From assembly GCF_028598555.1 (NCBI RefSeq), contig NZ_JAQRFN010000017.1:25198-89197 (forward strand): a stretch of 64,000 nucleotides of DNA, in the 5' to 3' direction. The position numbers and the translations under genes are program-made. Source of the stretch: Xenorhabdus anantnagensis. Lineage in GTDB: Bacteria > Pseudomonadota > Gammaproteobacteria > Enterobacterales > Enterobacteriaceae. Below are positions 47,556 to 55,851 of this stretch, one piece after another; position 1 is the stretch's first letter; the number at the start of each line of letters is the position of its first letter. A model generated the notes under the pieces. That model worked only from the letters and a program-made list of their open reading frames with translations. It was not told the origin of the DNA and did not search any database.

Positions 47556-48208
47556 TGAAATACCCCCTTTTTCTGTTCCAAAGGTTGCGGCAGGGCTTCC
47601 AGCCGCTGTGGCATGCCGTCGTAACAATCCAGTGCCAGACCAAAAGGATTCCGCTCGGCATCGCCTTCCCAGCGCACCACTTTCAGCGGATAGCGCACCA
47701 GCGCCCGTTTGACCGGTTCGGCGTGATAATATTCATCCGCCACCAAATCCAGCCGGACTACCCAGTTATCCCGGTCACGCACCGTCACACGGCGCGTTCC
47801 ATAGCCGCGGCCGGGAATTTCATACACCACCCGCACCCGGTCAAGCAGCTCACCACTGTCAGCCCGGGTTTTGGCATCTTCCCGCAAAAAATCCTGACAG
47901 GCCGGCGTCAGATAAGGAGAAAGTGCATCAATTTTGGCCGGATAGTCCTGTGCGCCATTTTTCGGCCAGGCATTCAGTTGCTGGAAGATATAAAAGGCGA
48001 AACTGTAGACACTGGGTGTCGGCACTTCCCACCACGGGCGGGTGCTGCCGGTGCGTAAGTCCGGCGGATGATGGATGGTGAGATTACGCGGTGACGCCAT
48101 CCAGCCGAACAGGCTCAGCAGCAATATCAGCACCAAAATGCCGCACGCCATTCTCAGGGTCAGAATATGCTGATCCCGATTTTTGATCGCATGACGAAAC
48201 CGGCTCAT
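47552..48208 (-). CDS. ICE conjugation protein, TIGR03746 family (DUF2895, TraE/VirB8-like)
   Basis: A 218-aa protein with one N-terminal membrane helix (MACGILVLILLLSLFGWMA) and a periplasmic domain beginning ITIHHPPDLRTG-like sequence, then VPTPSVYSFAFYIFQQLNAWPKNG. The topology is VirB8-like, bridging inner membrane and core complex. Its start overlaps the TIGR03750 stop, and its stop overlaps the next gene. Confidence 0.8.
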   Translation of the reverse strand: MSRFRHAIKNRDQHILTLRMACGILVLILLLSLFGWMASPRNLTIHHPPDLRTGSTRPWWEVPTPSVYSFAFYIFQQLNAWPKNGAQDYPAKIDALSPYLTPACQDFLREDAKTRADSGELLDRVRVVYEIPGRGYGTRRVTVRDRDNWVVRLDLVADEYYHAEPVKRALVRYPLKVVRWEGDAERNPFGLALDCYDGMPQRLEALPQPLEQKKGVFQ

Positions 48209-48561
48209 CTCAGGCTCCTGCTGCGGCGCAACGACCAGCCCTGAGCGGTAATAATCAAGGCCGGATCACCGAGACCCAGCCGGCGTTTTTTCTCTTCCAG
48301 TTTCAGCCAAATATAATTCTCCGGCTTGCCACGTTTAACATGCGCAAGCCAACGCCCGCCAAAGCTGACCAGTAACAAGGGCATCACCAACATGCCGGTC
48401 GGGAGCATGACCCAACCGGCTAACGGGATCAGGGGAAGACTGACGGCCAGTCCGAGCACGATCCCCGCCAGTGCAGCCAGTCCCATCTCAGGCGTGGTGA
48501 ACCCGCGAAACACCACCGGTTCAGCGTTTAAACGATCCGGTAAGAAAGCGATTGTCTGCAT
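48205..48561 (-). CDS. ICE conjugation protein, TIGR03750 family (DUF3487, TraL/VirB3-like)
   Basis: A 118-aa inner-membrane protein: LPDRLNAEPVVFRGFTTPE start, two close membrane helices (residues ~27-70) and a charged cytosolic tail (KRGKPENYIWLKLEEKKRRLG). Small VirB3-type partners of the VirB4 ATPase have this layout. It sits directly downstream of the TIGR03745 pilin-like gene. Confidence 0.8.
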   Translation of the reverse strand: MQTIAFLPDRLNAEPVVFRGFTTPEMGLAALAGIVLGLAVSLPLIPLAGWVMLPTGMLVMPLLLVSFGGRWLAHVKRGKPENYIWLKLEEKKRRLGLGDPALIITAQGWSLRRSRSLR

Positions 48562-48571
48562 GGTGATGCCC

Positions 48572-48937
48572 TTAAAAAATAATGCTGGCCGATTTCGACA
48601 GCAGCCAAATCACGGCAACCAACAGCACCACGCCGACCACGACGATGGCACCAAACTGGGTCCAGGTCGATTTGCCATCCCGCACTTCGGAAAAAGTTTC
48701 CACTGCGGCTGAAGCGACCTTAAAGAACGCCACCGCTGAGAGGATCAACCCGCCAATCACAATGCCATCCTGCGCGTACCCTTTCGCCTGTCCCAGCAAT
48801 CCGCCCCCGCCCCCACTTTTGGGCGGTTCGATAGCCGGTAAATCGGCCCGGGCAGATTCACAGGACAGGCAGCACAATAAAAGAAAGGCATTTATTCTGG
48901 TACCGATACGCCGGCAGACGGTAAAAATGTGCTTCAT
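48572..48937 (-). CDS. ICE conjugation protein, TIGR03745 family (DUF2976, pilin-like)
   Basis: A 121-aa protein; start ATG at 48937 is preceded by AAAAGGAA. Signal peptide ends SCESARA; a Gly-rich stretch (SGGGGGLLGQAKGYAQDG) is followed by two membrane helices (IVIGGLILSAVAFFKVA and GAIVVVGVVLLVAVIWLL). This matches the small pilin-like proteins of PFGI-1-class T4SSs. The frame stays open upstream to 49081, but that extension overlaps the TIGR03758 gene and is not credible. Confidence 0.8.
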   Translation of the reverse strand: MKHIFTVCRRIGTRINAFLLLCCLSCESARADLPAIEPPKSGGGGGLLGQAKGYAQDGIVIGGLILSAVAFFKVASAAVETFSEVRDGKSTWTQFGAIVVVGVVLLVAVIWLLSKSASIIF

Positions 48938-48971
48938 AATGACTCTGTTCCTTTTCATTGTGTTCATTGCC

Positions 48972-49208
48972 TCAGCTCGCAAACATCCAGACAGCCACGA
49001 CCAGCAATACCGCGGTTCGAAGGGCAAACTGGCTGAGGGTCTGATTACGCACTTTTTCATTTGCCCAGCCGTTCCAGACATCCACCGCCGCCCAGGCCGC
49101 CCAGAAAAATAAGGTGGCTAAGAAAAATCCGACACATACCAGATACAAAAAAGTGATATCAAAGTGCCCTGAGGCCACTTCAAAGGCATTGCGTTGCGCC
49201 GGCGTCAT
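48972..49208 (-). CDS. ICE conjugation protein, TIGR03758 family (DUF3262)
   Basis: A 78-aa protein with two membrane helices (ITFLYLVCVGFFLATLFFWAAW and QFALRTAVLLVVAVWMF). It is a small subunit always found between RAQPRD and TIGR03745 genes in these ICEs. The ATG overlaps the RAQPRD stop. The role in the transfer channel or pilus is unknown. Confidence 0.78.
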   Translation of the reverse strand: MTPAQRNAFEVASGHFDITFLYLVCVGFFLATLFFWAAWAAVDVWNGWANEKVRNQTLSQFALRTAVLLVVAVWMFAS

Positions 49209-49534
49209 TGCGGGTTTTCCTGACGGTAATGGCCGGATAACAAGCCGGATTCATGGGGCTGGTCACGGGAAGGCATAAGGTAGTGATCGATACCGGCTTT
49301 AATGGTGTTGAGATCGGCTTTAATGCGCGGATAATCAAAGTCATAACGAGGGCGTTTTGCGGTGTCAGATTGCTTTTCTGCGATACTTGCGCGCTCCAGG
49401 GCCATTTGCACCTGCTCAATCAGACGCTTTACACTTGCCAGCTCATCTTTCTCGGCCGCCTGAGCCAGCGGCATACACAACATAGCCAATCCCAGCAGGC
49501 CGACAAAACAGGATATGGAAAAGCCACCGCGCAT
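49205..49534 (-). CDS. RAQPRD-family ICE periplasmic protein
   Basis: A 109-aa exported protein (signal peptide ending PLAQA) with a helical body (LASVKRLIEQVQMALERASIA) and C-terminal RPRYDFDYPRIKADLNTIKAGIDHYL followed by PSRDQP, the degenerate RAQPRD signature of TIGR01690. It is the first gene of the TIGR03758/03745/03750 group. Its start faces the divergent DUF5710 gene across about 150 bp, which should contain both promoters. Confidence 0.78.
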   Translation of the reverse strand: MRGGFSISCFVGLLGLAMLCMPLAQAAEKDELASVKRLIEQVQMALERASIAEKQSDTAKRPRYDFDYPRIKADLNTIKAGIDHYLMPSRDQPHESGLLSGHYRQENPQ

Positions 49535-49683
49535 AGATAATTACCTTATAATGGATGCCAACATACCGAGGATGCGGGGTTTTTTCGCGGCAGTCAGCAA
49601 TAAACTCTTTATGCTTTGGTGAAAATTAGCTAAATAGTCTGACTAATTTATTGAGTTAACGATTTAATAATGAAGGAAGACAC

Positions 49684-50388
49684 ATGCTGCGAATTGATTT
49701 AAACGTCCCCGACGATGAATACGAGAAAGTACGGAAGCTGGGCGCTCACTGGGATGCGGCCGCCCAAACCTGGTATATCGACCACAGTTTTGACCCGACC
49801 CCGTTTATGCACTGGTTACCGTTCTACAATGTCCATGCTGCTTTTTGGTATCTCGCCCAAACCCGGACGCTTTGTCCACATTGCCACGAACACACGACTG
49901 TGACTGGGTTTATGCTGCCTGCCGGGCATAAGATGCTGGAAGCGTATGATGACGATGAAGATGACGACGAAACCAGTGCTGAAGTTGACTATTCAGAGCA
50001 GGGCAGCCCGGCGTTTCTTTTTTATATCGCCGATATTCCCAGCATTGTGCGTAACGTGCTGCCCAGCTTTCATCACACCTTACGCAAAACGGTCGGGCAG
50101 CGAATACGCAGGCAGCACTGGCTAAATCACTGCGAGCACTGTGGGGCACAGCAGGATGATACCGATATGTTTGCGGAAATCGGTGGCGCATTTTTCCCTG
50201 CGACCAAAGAGCAAGCGGCTGCTATTCAGCTTCACCGTATTGATCAGCCCTTTGTGGGGTATTGTGAAGATATCTCGCATCATCACTACCATTTCGATCC
50301 GAAGCTGGGCAGCCGAGCCTATAAAGCCTGTGACTGGTTTGAATGGATGACGCAGGTGGTGAATGGGCAATCAAAGTATCAGCATTAG
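49684..50388 (+). CDS. DUF5710-domain protein
   Basis: A 234-aa soluble protein. Residues 1-45 form the DUF5710 domain (LRIDLNVPDDEYEKVRKLGA, WDAAAQTWYI), a module often attached to plasmid/ICE DNA-processing proteins. The rest contains two putative zinc knuckles (CPHCHEH and CEHCGAQ), and an acidic run (DDDEDDDETS). GAAGGAAG precedes the ATG. It is transcribed against the T4SS operon it interrupts, between RAQPRD and TIGR03747, so it may be an inserted accessory gene. A strong terminator separates it from the convergent TIGR03747 gene. Confidence 0.8.
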   Translation: MLRIDLNVPDDEYEKVRKLGAHWDAAAQTWYIDHSFDPTPFMHWLPFYNVHAAFWYLAQTRTLCPHCHEHTTVTGFMLPAGHKMLEAYDDDEDDDETSAEVDYSEQGSPAFLFYIADIPSIVRNVLPSFHHTLRKTVGQRIRRQHWLNHCEHCGAQQDDTDMFAEIGGAFFPATKEQAAAIQLHRIDQPFVGYCEDISHHHYHFDPKLGSRAYKACDWFEWMTQVVNGQSKYQH

Positions 50389-50428
50389 CCGGGAAGACTG
50401 ACGCGTCGCGATGCGGCTTGTCTGCTGA

Positions 50429-50468
50429 CGATGGAACACAAAACAAAAACCCGTTTTGCATTCCATCG
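50429..50468. terminator. bidirectional terminator between convergent genes
   Basis: Arms 50429-50444 and 50453-50468 pair at 14 of 16 positions (CGATGGAA/TTCCATCG and CAAAAC/GTTTTG cores) with an 8-nt loop. It lies between the stops of the DUF5710 gene (+) and the TIGR03747 gene (-). Confidence 0.7.
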
Positions 50469-50475
50469 TGCAGCA

Positions 50476-51234
50476 CTATATATACTTCTTAAACATCGAT
50501 GACGTGATCACAACCGCCATGCCCAGTATTATCGCCGCTGGCAACAATATCACCGTGGGATACACCACATCCGGCCAGGATAAATACAATACACACGGAA
50601 TGGTACAAGCAGGTTTAATTCCTCGTTTGGCATGATGATAGACAAAGCTCGATTCATACCCTGCCCCGTAACGCCGTAAATCCCGCCGTCCCAATCCGTC
50701 AACCAGTGCGACTAAAATCACCATCACAAACAGGGGGACGGATAACAGCAGGATCGCCAGCCGGATCAACGTCACCATGGTGATAAACACCGTGGCCAGC
50801 CCATATTCCTGTAAATAGCCCGATACCCCATGCAATACGGCATTGAATTCACGCATAAAATCATTATTGGCCTGTCGCGGGTATTGTTGCTGTTTCTGTA
50901 TCCAGTGCATAAAACCACTGTCCACAAACAGCCATTGATACGACAGTACCAGCCAGTCAGAGACCGTTTGTGAAGGTGCTGACAGCAACAGGCTTTGAGT
51001 AAATTCCGTGGATAAAAATTGCAGCTCAGTTTTCATCATCATCTGGCTGTGAGCCGCCCCCTCATCCTGCCAGAGAAAGGTCATACCGAGATATTCCAGT
51101 AACAGGCTGAATAGCCAGGACATCACAATAAACCCAGCGATTTGCCACGGCCATTCCCATAACACACGATACAGCAGGCCGTGCTTACGAGGCGGTTGAG
51201 CTGGTTGGCGGGATTGATTTTCTGACTGTGCCAT
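50476..51234 (-). CDS. ICE conjugation protein, TIGR03747 family (DUF4400)
   Basis: A 252-aa inner-membrane protein with four helices (about residues 28-50, 155-180, 215-240 plus a weaker one), and SQTVSDWLVLSYQWLFVDSG in the periplasmic part. It follows TraD by 9 bp and is thought to assist coupling-protein function in this ICE class. AAGGAT lies upstream of the ATG. It includes the family segment DGLGRRDLRRYGAGYESSF. Confidence 0.8.
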   Translation of the reverse strand: MAQSENQSRQPAQPPRKHGLLYRVLWEWPWQIAGFIVMSWLFSLLLEYLGMTFLWQDEGAAHSQMMMKTELQFLSTEFTQSLLLSAPSQTVSDWLVLSYQWLFVDSGFMHWIQKQQQYPRQANNDFMREFNAVLHGVSGYLQEYGLATVFITMVTLIRLAILLLSVPLFVMVILVALVDGLGRRDLRRYGAGYESSFVYHHAKRGIKPACTIPCVLYLSWPDVVYPTVILLPAAIILGMAVVITSSMFKKYI

Positions 51235-51243
51235 GGCCGGAAA

Positions 51244-53307
51244 TTATCCTTTCTCTTCCCACCAGGCTTCACTGGTGCGGTAGTGCCGTCGCATCTGTTC
51301 GGCGATTTTTTGCAAACTCGCCGGCATCAGGGCATCGTCATCATCGCCTGTAGGCAAGGGCATACGAATTTTCCACAACTGACCGCCCTCCAGTAAAGCA
51401 AACGCCTGCCCTTTCGGCAGGTTAATCATCTCAGCAGGCGTCACCAGCGGTGTTTTGACTGTTCCGACCCTGTCCTGTGTGGATGAGGTAAAATCCTGCC
51501 CCTGTTCAACATCCGCAATATCCGAGTGCCCTGAGACCAGTGTTTTGCTGTAAATTTCCACTTCGGGCAATTGGCTGGTGAGTAACTCGGCTGTCCGGTT
51601 ATCCCGCACCCGCAGCATAATCAGGGTATTGAAGTTACCAATCACCTGCGCGGTTTTAGCCGGGCTGCCTATACGGGCTTCAATATCCGAGGAGGTCTGG
51701 GTATAGGCGGTGACCTGCATACCGGCACCTCCGCCTTTATTAATCAGAGGGATAAATTCATCGCCCATCAGTTCATTGAATTCGTCACAATGCAGGTTAA
51801 TCGCGAGCTTCCCGTCCTGGCGAACCGGCAACCCTGCATTCATACCGTACTTATAAATTTGCCCGGCCACACTGACCAAATCCGCAAACATGCTGTTTCC
51901 TACCGCAGAAGCCACATCGCTGTCAGACAACGCATCCAGCCCGATATAGACAATGCCGTTCTTGCGGATCACCTGTTCCCAGTCGAAGATAGGGCGCAGA
52001 TCCGCCATATTGAGATAATCCGGTGATAACAGTTCTGAGATTTTTCCCGTGGTCAGTTTTTCCAGCAGGGGCAACAGAGAGGCGACAATTTTATCAAAAT
52101 AGGTACGGTCATAACGCACGGCAGAACGTAATCCGTCCAGAATGGGGTCATAGAGTTGCTTACCCGCTTCTGAACTCAGCGTGACTTCCATCGCCCAGAG
52201 TCTAAGCGCATCCGGCTGTCCCTGCATATTGCGCGGGATGTCTTTTTCTTTCAGCTTGCTGAGGTAATGATGGATTTGCTCCAGCAGCAATGGCTGCCTG
52301 TCTGCCATCACTTTGGTGGCATAAAGCTGATACAGTTCGCTGATATTATTAACGTAACGCGTAATGAGCGTGTAATCCGGCCGGTGACCCAATGCCACCA
52401 ACGCGCGGGCGACAATATTGACAAACCGCCAGGCAAATTCACGAAACGCCGCACTGTTCCCTTCACCACTTAATTGCCCCGCCAGACGGGAAGCGACTTC
52501 CGAAACCCGGCCAAACCGCCCGACGGCATTATAACGCGCCAAGATTTCCGGCCAGCCCAGATGAAAGAGAGAAAGCTCATTGCCACGCCCAGCCCGGTGC
52601 GCTTCCGCCCAGATACGCCTTAACAAATCAGCATCGCCTTTGGGATCAAAAATAATCACCACCTCACCCCGCCGGATATCCTGCGTGATCAGTAACTCAG
52701 CCAGCCGGGTTTTTCCCACACGGGTGGTACCCATCACCAGGGTATGCCCAACCCGCTCGCGCAGATCCATAAACACTTCCGCTTCCTGTGGTTCAATACC
52801 GTGGATCACGGGATTACCGCCAACGGGCGGCAATGGACGCACCGGATTGAACGGCGAATCCTGGAGTAGCAACGCGGATAACTTTGGCCAGCGGTATTCT
52901 GTACGGCGTTCCAGTGCCCGGGCAAGCTGATATACCCGGGACGGCTGCACAAACCGCTCGACCTCCGGTCGGCGTGTATCCTGCAAACGCTGGGTATGCT
53001 TCTGCTGCCAGCGAAAGCCTCGGCCCAGAAACAAGCGCTGATGACTGACAGGAATGTGCTTTGTGCTCATCTGGTAACGCGGTAAACGGCTCAGATTTCG
53101 GCGATAGCGGATAACCTGAATACCCTGCCATGTGCGTATCATTACTAATACAGTAAAACTCCCTGCCATCACATAGCTGACTGTGGGGGCCAGTGCAATC
53201 GCCCACGGTGCCCGAATACAGATAAATGCGGCAACAGCTGAGACCACAGCAGTATTCAGTTCAACGGCAGGACGTAACAGGGCTTCAACAACGTAACGGC
53301 GGCTCAT
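51244..53307 (-). CDS. traD: TraD, type IV coupling protein (TIGR03743, SXT TraD class)
   Basis: A 687-aa hexameric ATPase that recruits the relaxosome and pumps DNA through the T4SS. Two N-terminal membrane helices (about 14-60), Walker A MGTTRVGKTRLAELL (residues ~194-208), VVIIFDPKGDADLL, an INLHCDEFNELMGDEFIPLI Walker B segment, and a C-terminal GQAFALLEGGQLWKIRMPLP. The length is normal and the frame intact, unlike traC. It overlaps the upstream TIGR03765 gene by 4 bp (ATGA). Confidence 0.9.
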   Translation of the reverse strand: MSRRYVVEALLRPAVELNTAVVSAVAAFICIRAPWAIALAPTVSYVMAGSFTVLVMIRTWQGIQVIRYRRNLSRLPRYQMSTKHIPVSHQRLFLGRGFRWQQKHTQRLQDTRRPEVERFVQPSRVYQLARALERRTEYRWPKLSALLLQDSPFNPVRPLPPVGGNPVIHGIEPQEAEVFMDLRERVGHTLVMGTTRVGKTRLAELLITQDIRRGEVVIIFDPKGDADLLRRIWAEAHRAGRGNELSLFHLGWPEILARYNAVGRFGRVSEVASRLAGQLSGEGNSAAFREFAWRFVNIVARALVALGHRPDYTLITRYVNNISELYQLYATKVMADRQPLLLEQIHHYLSKLKEKDIPRNMQGQPDALRLWAMEVTLSSEAGKQLYDPILDGLRSAVRYDRTYFDKIVASLLPLLEKLTTGKISELLSPDYLNMADLRPIFDWEQVIRKNGIVYIGLDALSDSDVASAVGNSMFADLVSVAGQIYKYGMNAGLPVRQDGKLAINLHCDEFNELMGDEFIPLINKGGGAGMQVTAYTQTSSDIEARIGSPAKTAQVIGNFNTLIMLRVRDNRTAELLTSQLPEVEIYSKTLVSGHSDIADVEQGQDFTSSTQDRVGTVKTPLVTPAEMINLPKGQAFALLEGGQLWKIRMPLPTGDDDDALMPASLQKIAEQMRRHYRTSEAWWEEKG

Positions 53308-53822
53308 GGTGATAACTGTTGAGAGAGCGCAGTTTCGGTGATTAATACCGGATAATGTCGCAGTTGCAAACGGTGAGCCAATTCCGAGCCGGAAGCCGGC
53401 GATAACAAGACATCCGGCACTAATGCCCGCAGTGACTGTAAATCTGCCATTGTACTGACATTAATGACCAGCCCCACGGCGTGCAATTGCTTAAGACGTA
53501 CTGCATTCTGGCTTAACCACTGGCGTGAATCAGTATCATCACCAATCAGAAATAACGCGCCAATGCCCGGCAGTTGCAATGACCGGCTTGCCACTTTCCC
53601 TGGCGTCAGTTCCGGTGTTTTCACCGGTAACATGGCCGCTTCACCGGCCTGCTCTGGTGAGAAATTGGGTGGCAGCGCAGAAATACCGTCAGGCTGGGCA
53701 TCAATACCTGCATAAAAGAGCGAGGCATCTCGACCGCCTAAATCGGCAATCACGTTCAGTTCAGCCTGGCAGGTATTCATCCCTAACAGGCCGATAATGG
53801 GGAATATGCCCAGCCGTTTCAT
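53304..53822 (-). CDS. ICE protein, PFL_4695 family (TIGR03765)
   Basis: A 172-aa exported protein; start at 53822 overlaps the upstream stop (ATGA), giving the signal peptide MKRLGIFPIIGLLGMNTCQA. The mature part has LNVIADLGGRDASLFYAGID and LLSPASGSELAHRLQLRHYPVLIT, typical of this family. It sits directly before traD, as in PFGI-1. The molecular role is not known. Confidence 0.8.
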   Translation of the reverse strand: MKRLGIFPIIGLLGMNTCQAELNVIADLGGRDASLFYAGIDAQPDGISALPPNFSPEQAGEAAMLPVKTPELTPGKVASRSLQLPGIGALFLIGDDTDSRQWLSQNAVRLKQLHAVGLVINVSTMADLQSLRALVPDVLLSPASGSELAHRLQLRHYPVLITETALSQQLSP

Positions 53823-54520
53823 GGTAATGATGTGATATGCCATCCTTGTTCCCCTTGTCGCAACACCACCGGCATCAGCCCCTTGCCAAACCGAAACCAG
53901 TGCCCTGCATCATGATTCAGCGTGATTTGTCGGTTACGTACCCGTTCAACTGGGATATGGTGGTTTTTGGCCCATCGGCGTAAGGTGTCGTCATTACCCT
54001 GACTGTCGACCAGATAAATATCAACGGGTTGCTTCGCCGTCAGGACTTCGGCCAGACGAGTTTCACAGGGTGGGCAATCTTTGGTTCTGACAAACAGCGC
54101 CAGACGGCCACTTGTCGCGCGTGATGTTGTCATATTGACCGGCAATACATCCGGAAAAAACCGTTGCCACGCCGCATCCACTTCCCGCTGGAAGCGCAAT
54201 TCTTTCTCGGTACGGGCAAATTCTGATTTAACCCACTGTTCAGCATAACGACGGCGCTCGGTATCACTGTCGGCTTCAATGCCTAATGTTGTCAGCGGAT
54301 CAAGCCCCGGTGACTGGATACCCCGAGGCCCATTCATCAGATGCTGATAGCGCTGGTATTCATCGGCACTTAACTTCCACTGTTCAGTCTGGCTTTTCAG
54401 GGCGTGCTGCTGGCTTTCTGTCGATGGTGTCTGCTGTGAAGCTAATGGTGTCGGTGTAGCTGCCCAGACCGAATTGCTCAGCAACAACCATCCCCATAGA
54501 CCGATTCGGTTCAATCTCAT
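53819..54520 (-). CDS. ICE protein, PFL_4693 family (TIGR03759)
   Basis: A 233-aa exported protein (signal peptide ending SNSVWA). It contains the family block LSADEYQRYQHLMNGPRGIQ..LDPLTTLGIEA and a C-terminal thioredoxin-like part with FVRTKDCPPCETRLAEVL, where CPPC could be redox-active. It overlaps pilL upstream and the PFL_4695 gene downstream. The lytic transglycosylase gene that lies nearby in many relatives is absent from this interval. Confidence 0.82.
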   Translation of the reverse strand: MRLNRIGLWGWLLLSNSVWAATPTPLASQQTPSTESQQHALKSQTEQWKLSADEYQRYQHLMNGPRGIQSPGLDPLTTLGIEADSDTERRRYAEQWVKSEFARTEKELRFQREVDAAWQRFFPDVLPVNMTTSRATSGRLALFVRTKDCPPCETRLAEVLTAKQPVDIYLVDSQGNDDTLRRWAKNHHIPVERVRNRQITLNHDAGHWFRFGKGLMPVVLRQGEQGWHITSLP

Positions 54521-55062
54521 GACGTTTTTTCCTGCTGAGGGGATTTAGCCGAAGCCGGTAGCTGATAGCCCTGGCGCAAATGGTGACACACCACACGCAG
54601 CACCTCATCGATTTCCAGTTGCCAGGCCGGGCCTGCCATAATTTGCAACGCAGTACGCAAACGGACAGGGCCTAACTGCGTGTGCACAGAGGGCAGCGGC
54701 TGACGATATAAAATGGCATTGGTTTTTTCCGGCGTACATAACGAGTAGCCCGATTGACGCAATACATAACGCATCGCATCGGCAACCGTGGGATTCTGGG
54801 ACGCGGGGAGCTGAATATTAGTCAGCTGGGAAAGTGGAGCACGCTGGGCCGCTGTCAGGTCGGTACTCACCAATAAATAACGTCCATAGCGGACGACTTC
54901 AGACGTTTGTCCATAAATATCTGGTGAAACGGATTGGATGTTTTGTGCCAGCGGGACGGAAGGGGAAATTTCTTTTGAGGAAGGAGATGATGGTGGTTTT
55001 ACCGGAGCCACACATCCGGTTAGCGTTATCGCTATCAGACCAACTAACGCATTTATTTTCAT
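54517..55062 (-). CDS. pilL: PilL-type ICE lipoprotein (TIGR03748)
   Basis: A 181-aa lipoprotein; start at 55062 gives MKINALVGLIAITLTGC with a lipobox Cys. The mature part contains SPDIYGQTSEVVRYGRYLLV, ADAMRYVLRQSGYSLCTPEK and VRLRTALQIMAGPAWQLEID, characteristic of PilL from PFGI-1-class elements. It is the first gene of the transfer operon here. The other pil genes of SPI-7-type type IV pili are not present next to it. Confidence 0.82.
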   Translation of the reverse strand: MKINALVGLIAITLTGCVAPVKPPSSPSSKEISPSVPLAQNIQSVSPDIYGQTSEVVRYGRYLLVSTDLTAAQRAPLSQLTNIQLPASQNPTVADAMRYVLRQSGYSLCTPEKTNAILYRQPLPSVHTQLGPVRLRTALQIMAGPAWQLEIDEVLRVVCHHLRQGYQLPASAKSPQQEKTS

Positions 55063-55237
55063 GCCAAATAGGTTCCTGCTCAGTCGTAACATAATCCTGA
55101 CTATGCAAGGAATCCTGTGATGTATTCAATGAACAACTCAATTGTGTTTGCTGGAAATAAACATGTCAAAACAGAAAATAACGGATAAATCCTAAACCGG
55201 TATTATCGTATTACGTGGCATGGGTGATAACGGCACA

Positions 55238-55501
55238 TTATTCAGCAACCGATTTGCGTATTTTTCGCTCAAGCAAATTGCCATGAGCATCAAAGTAGCG
55301 GCTGGGCCAGATTTCAGCAGGTTCCATCTCCAAACGGGTGGCGAAGATCAATTCCCCTTTGGGCCATGAGCGAGATAAGGTATTTGCCAGTGTAGAAGAA
55401 CTGAGTCCCGATTCACGGGATAAAGCGGCGAGTGTCGTACCACGCTTGCGTAATGCACAAATAATTTCGGCTGGGTGCCAGTCTTGGTGAGTATTAATCA
55501 T
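55238..55501 (-). CDS. Ner-like (Nlp/SfsB) winged-helix transcription regulator
   Basis: An 87-aa DNA-binding protein of the Ner family (Mu Ner, E. coli SfsB/Nlp): WHPAEIICALRKRGTTLAAL, SRESGLSSSTLANTLSR recognition helix region, and the WPKGELIFATRLEMEPAEIWPSRY-type end. It probably regulates ICE or phage-like genes nearby. AGAAGGGGAAGCAGGT provides a ribosome site. A long structured leader lies upstream. Confidence 0.85.
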   Translation of the reverse strand: MINTHQDWHPAEIICALRKRGTTLAALSRESGLSSSTLANTLSRSWPKGELIFATRLEMEPAEIWPSRYFDAHGNLLERKIRKSVAE

Positions 55502-55509
55502 ACCTGCTT

Positions 55510-55715
55510 CCCCTTCTGTTGATTATTGGTGGTAGTTCAGACAGGGTTCGCAGTACCGGAGTTATCAGCCGGCGAGACGTGAGTCTCCCCTGCCTGAACC
55601 GCCATTGAAGGTGCGATAGCAGGCACACTGGTAGAAACTTCCTACCAGTGGATAACTTACGGGGCTGCGACCTCCCGACTATCAGATTTGCTGATAGCTT
55701 TTTCACTTTAACCGA
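55510..55715 (-). ncRNA. structured leader, candidate C4-type antisense RNA
   Basis: Upstream of the Ner-like gene, the minus strand carries CTATCAG-CAAAT-CTGATAG, then GGGAGGTCGCAGCCCC, then CACTGGTAG-GAAGTTT-CTACCAGTG (9-bp stem), then a GC-rich tail. Successive small hairpins with these motifs recall the C4/P4-type immunity RNAs found ahead of phage icd/ant or P4 genes. The assignment is from memory of the layout. On the plus strand the last hairpin with CTTTTT could also act as a terminator. Confidence 0.4.
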
Positions 55716-55851
55716 TTGTGTTATCGAATTCAATAATCGAACATGTAAGTTTAACAAGTGAATTGGTTATTAATGTGATTAAATCGAATAAATCTACCAA
55801 ATACCACCATTTTCTATTTAACTCAATTAGTTAGTATTATCTTTCACTAAA

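Noticed and set aside
48938..49081. N-terminal extension of the TIGR03745 pilin-like gene up to 49081
   Set aside because: It would overlap the TIGR03758 gene and hide the signal peptide; the ATG at 48937 has a good ribosome site.
55494..55757. 87-codon minus-strand ORF upstream of the Ner-like gene
   Set aside because: It covers the hairpin-rich leader, has a composition unlike a protein, and is better explained by RNA structure.
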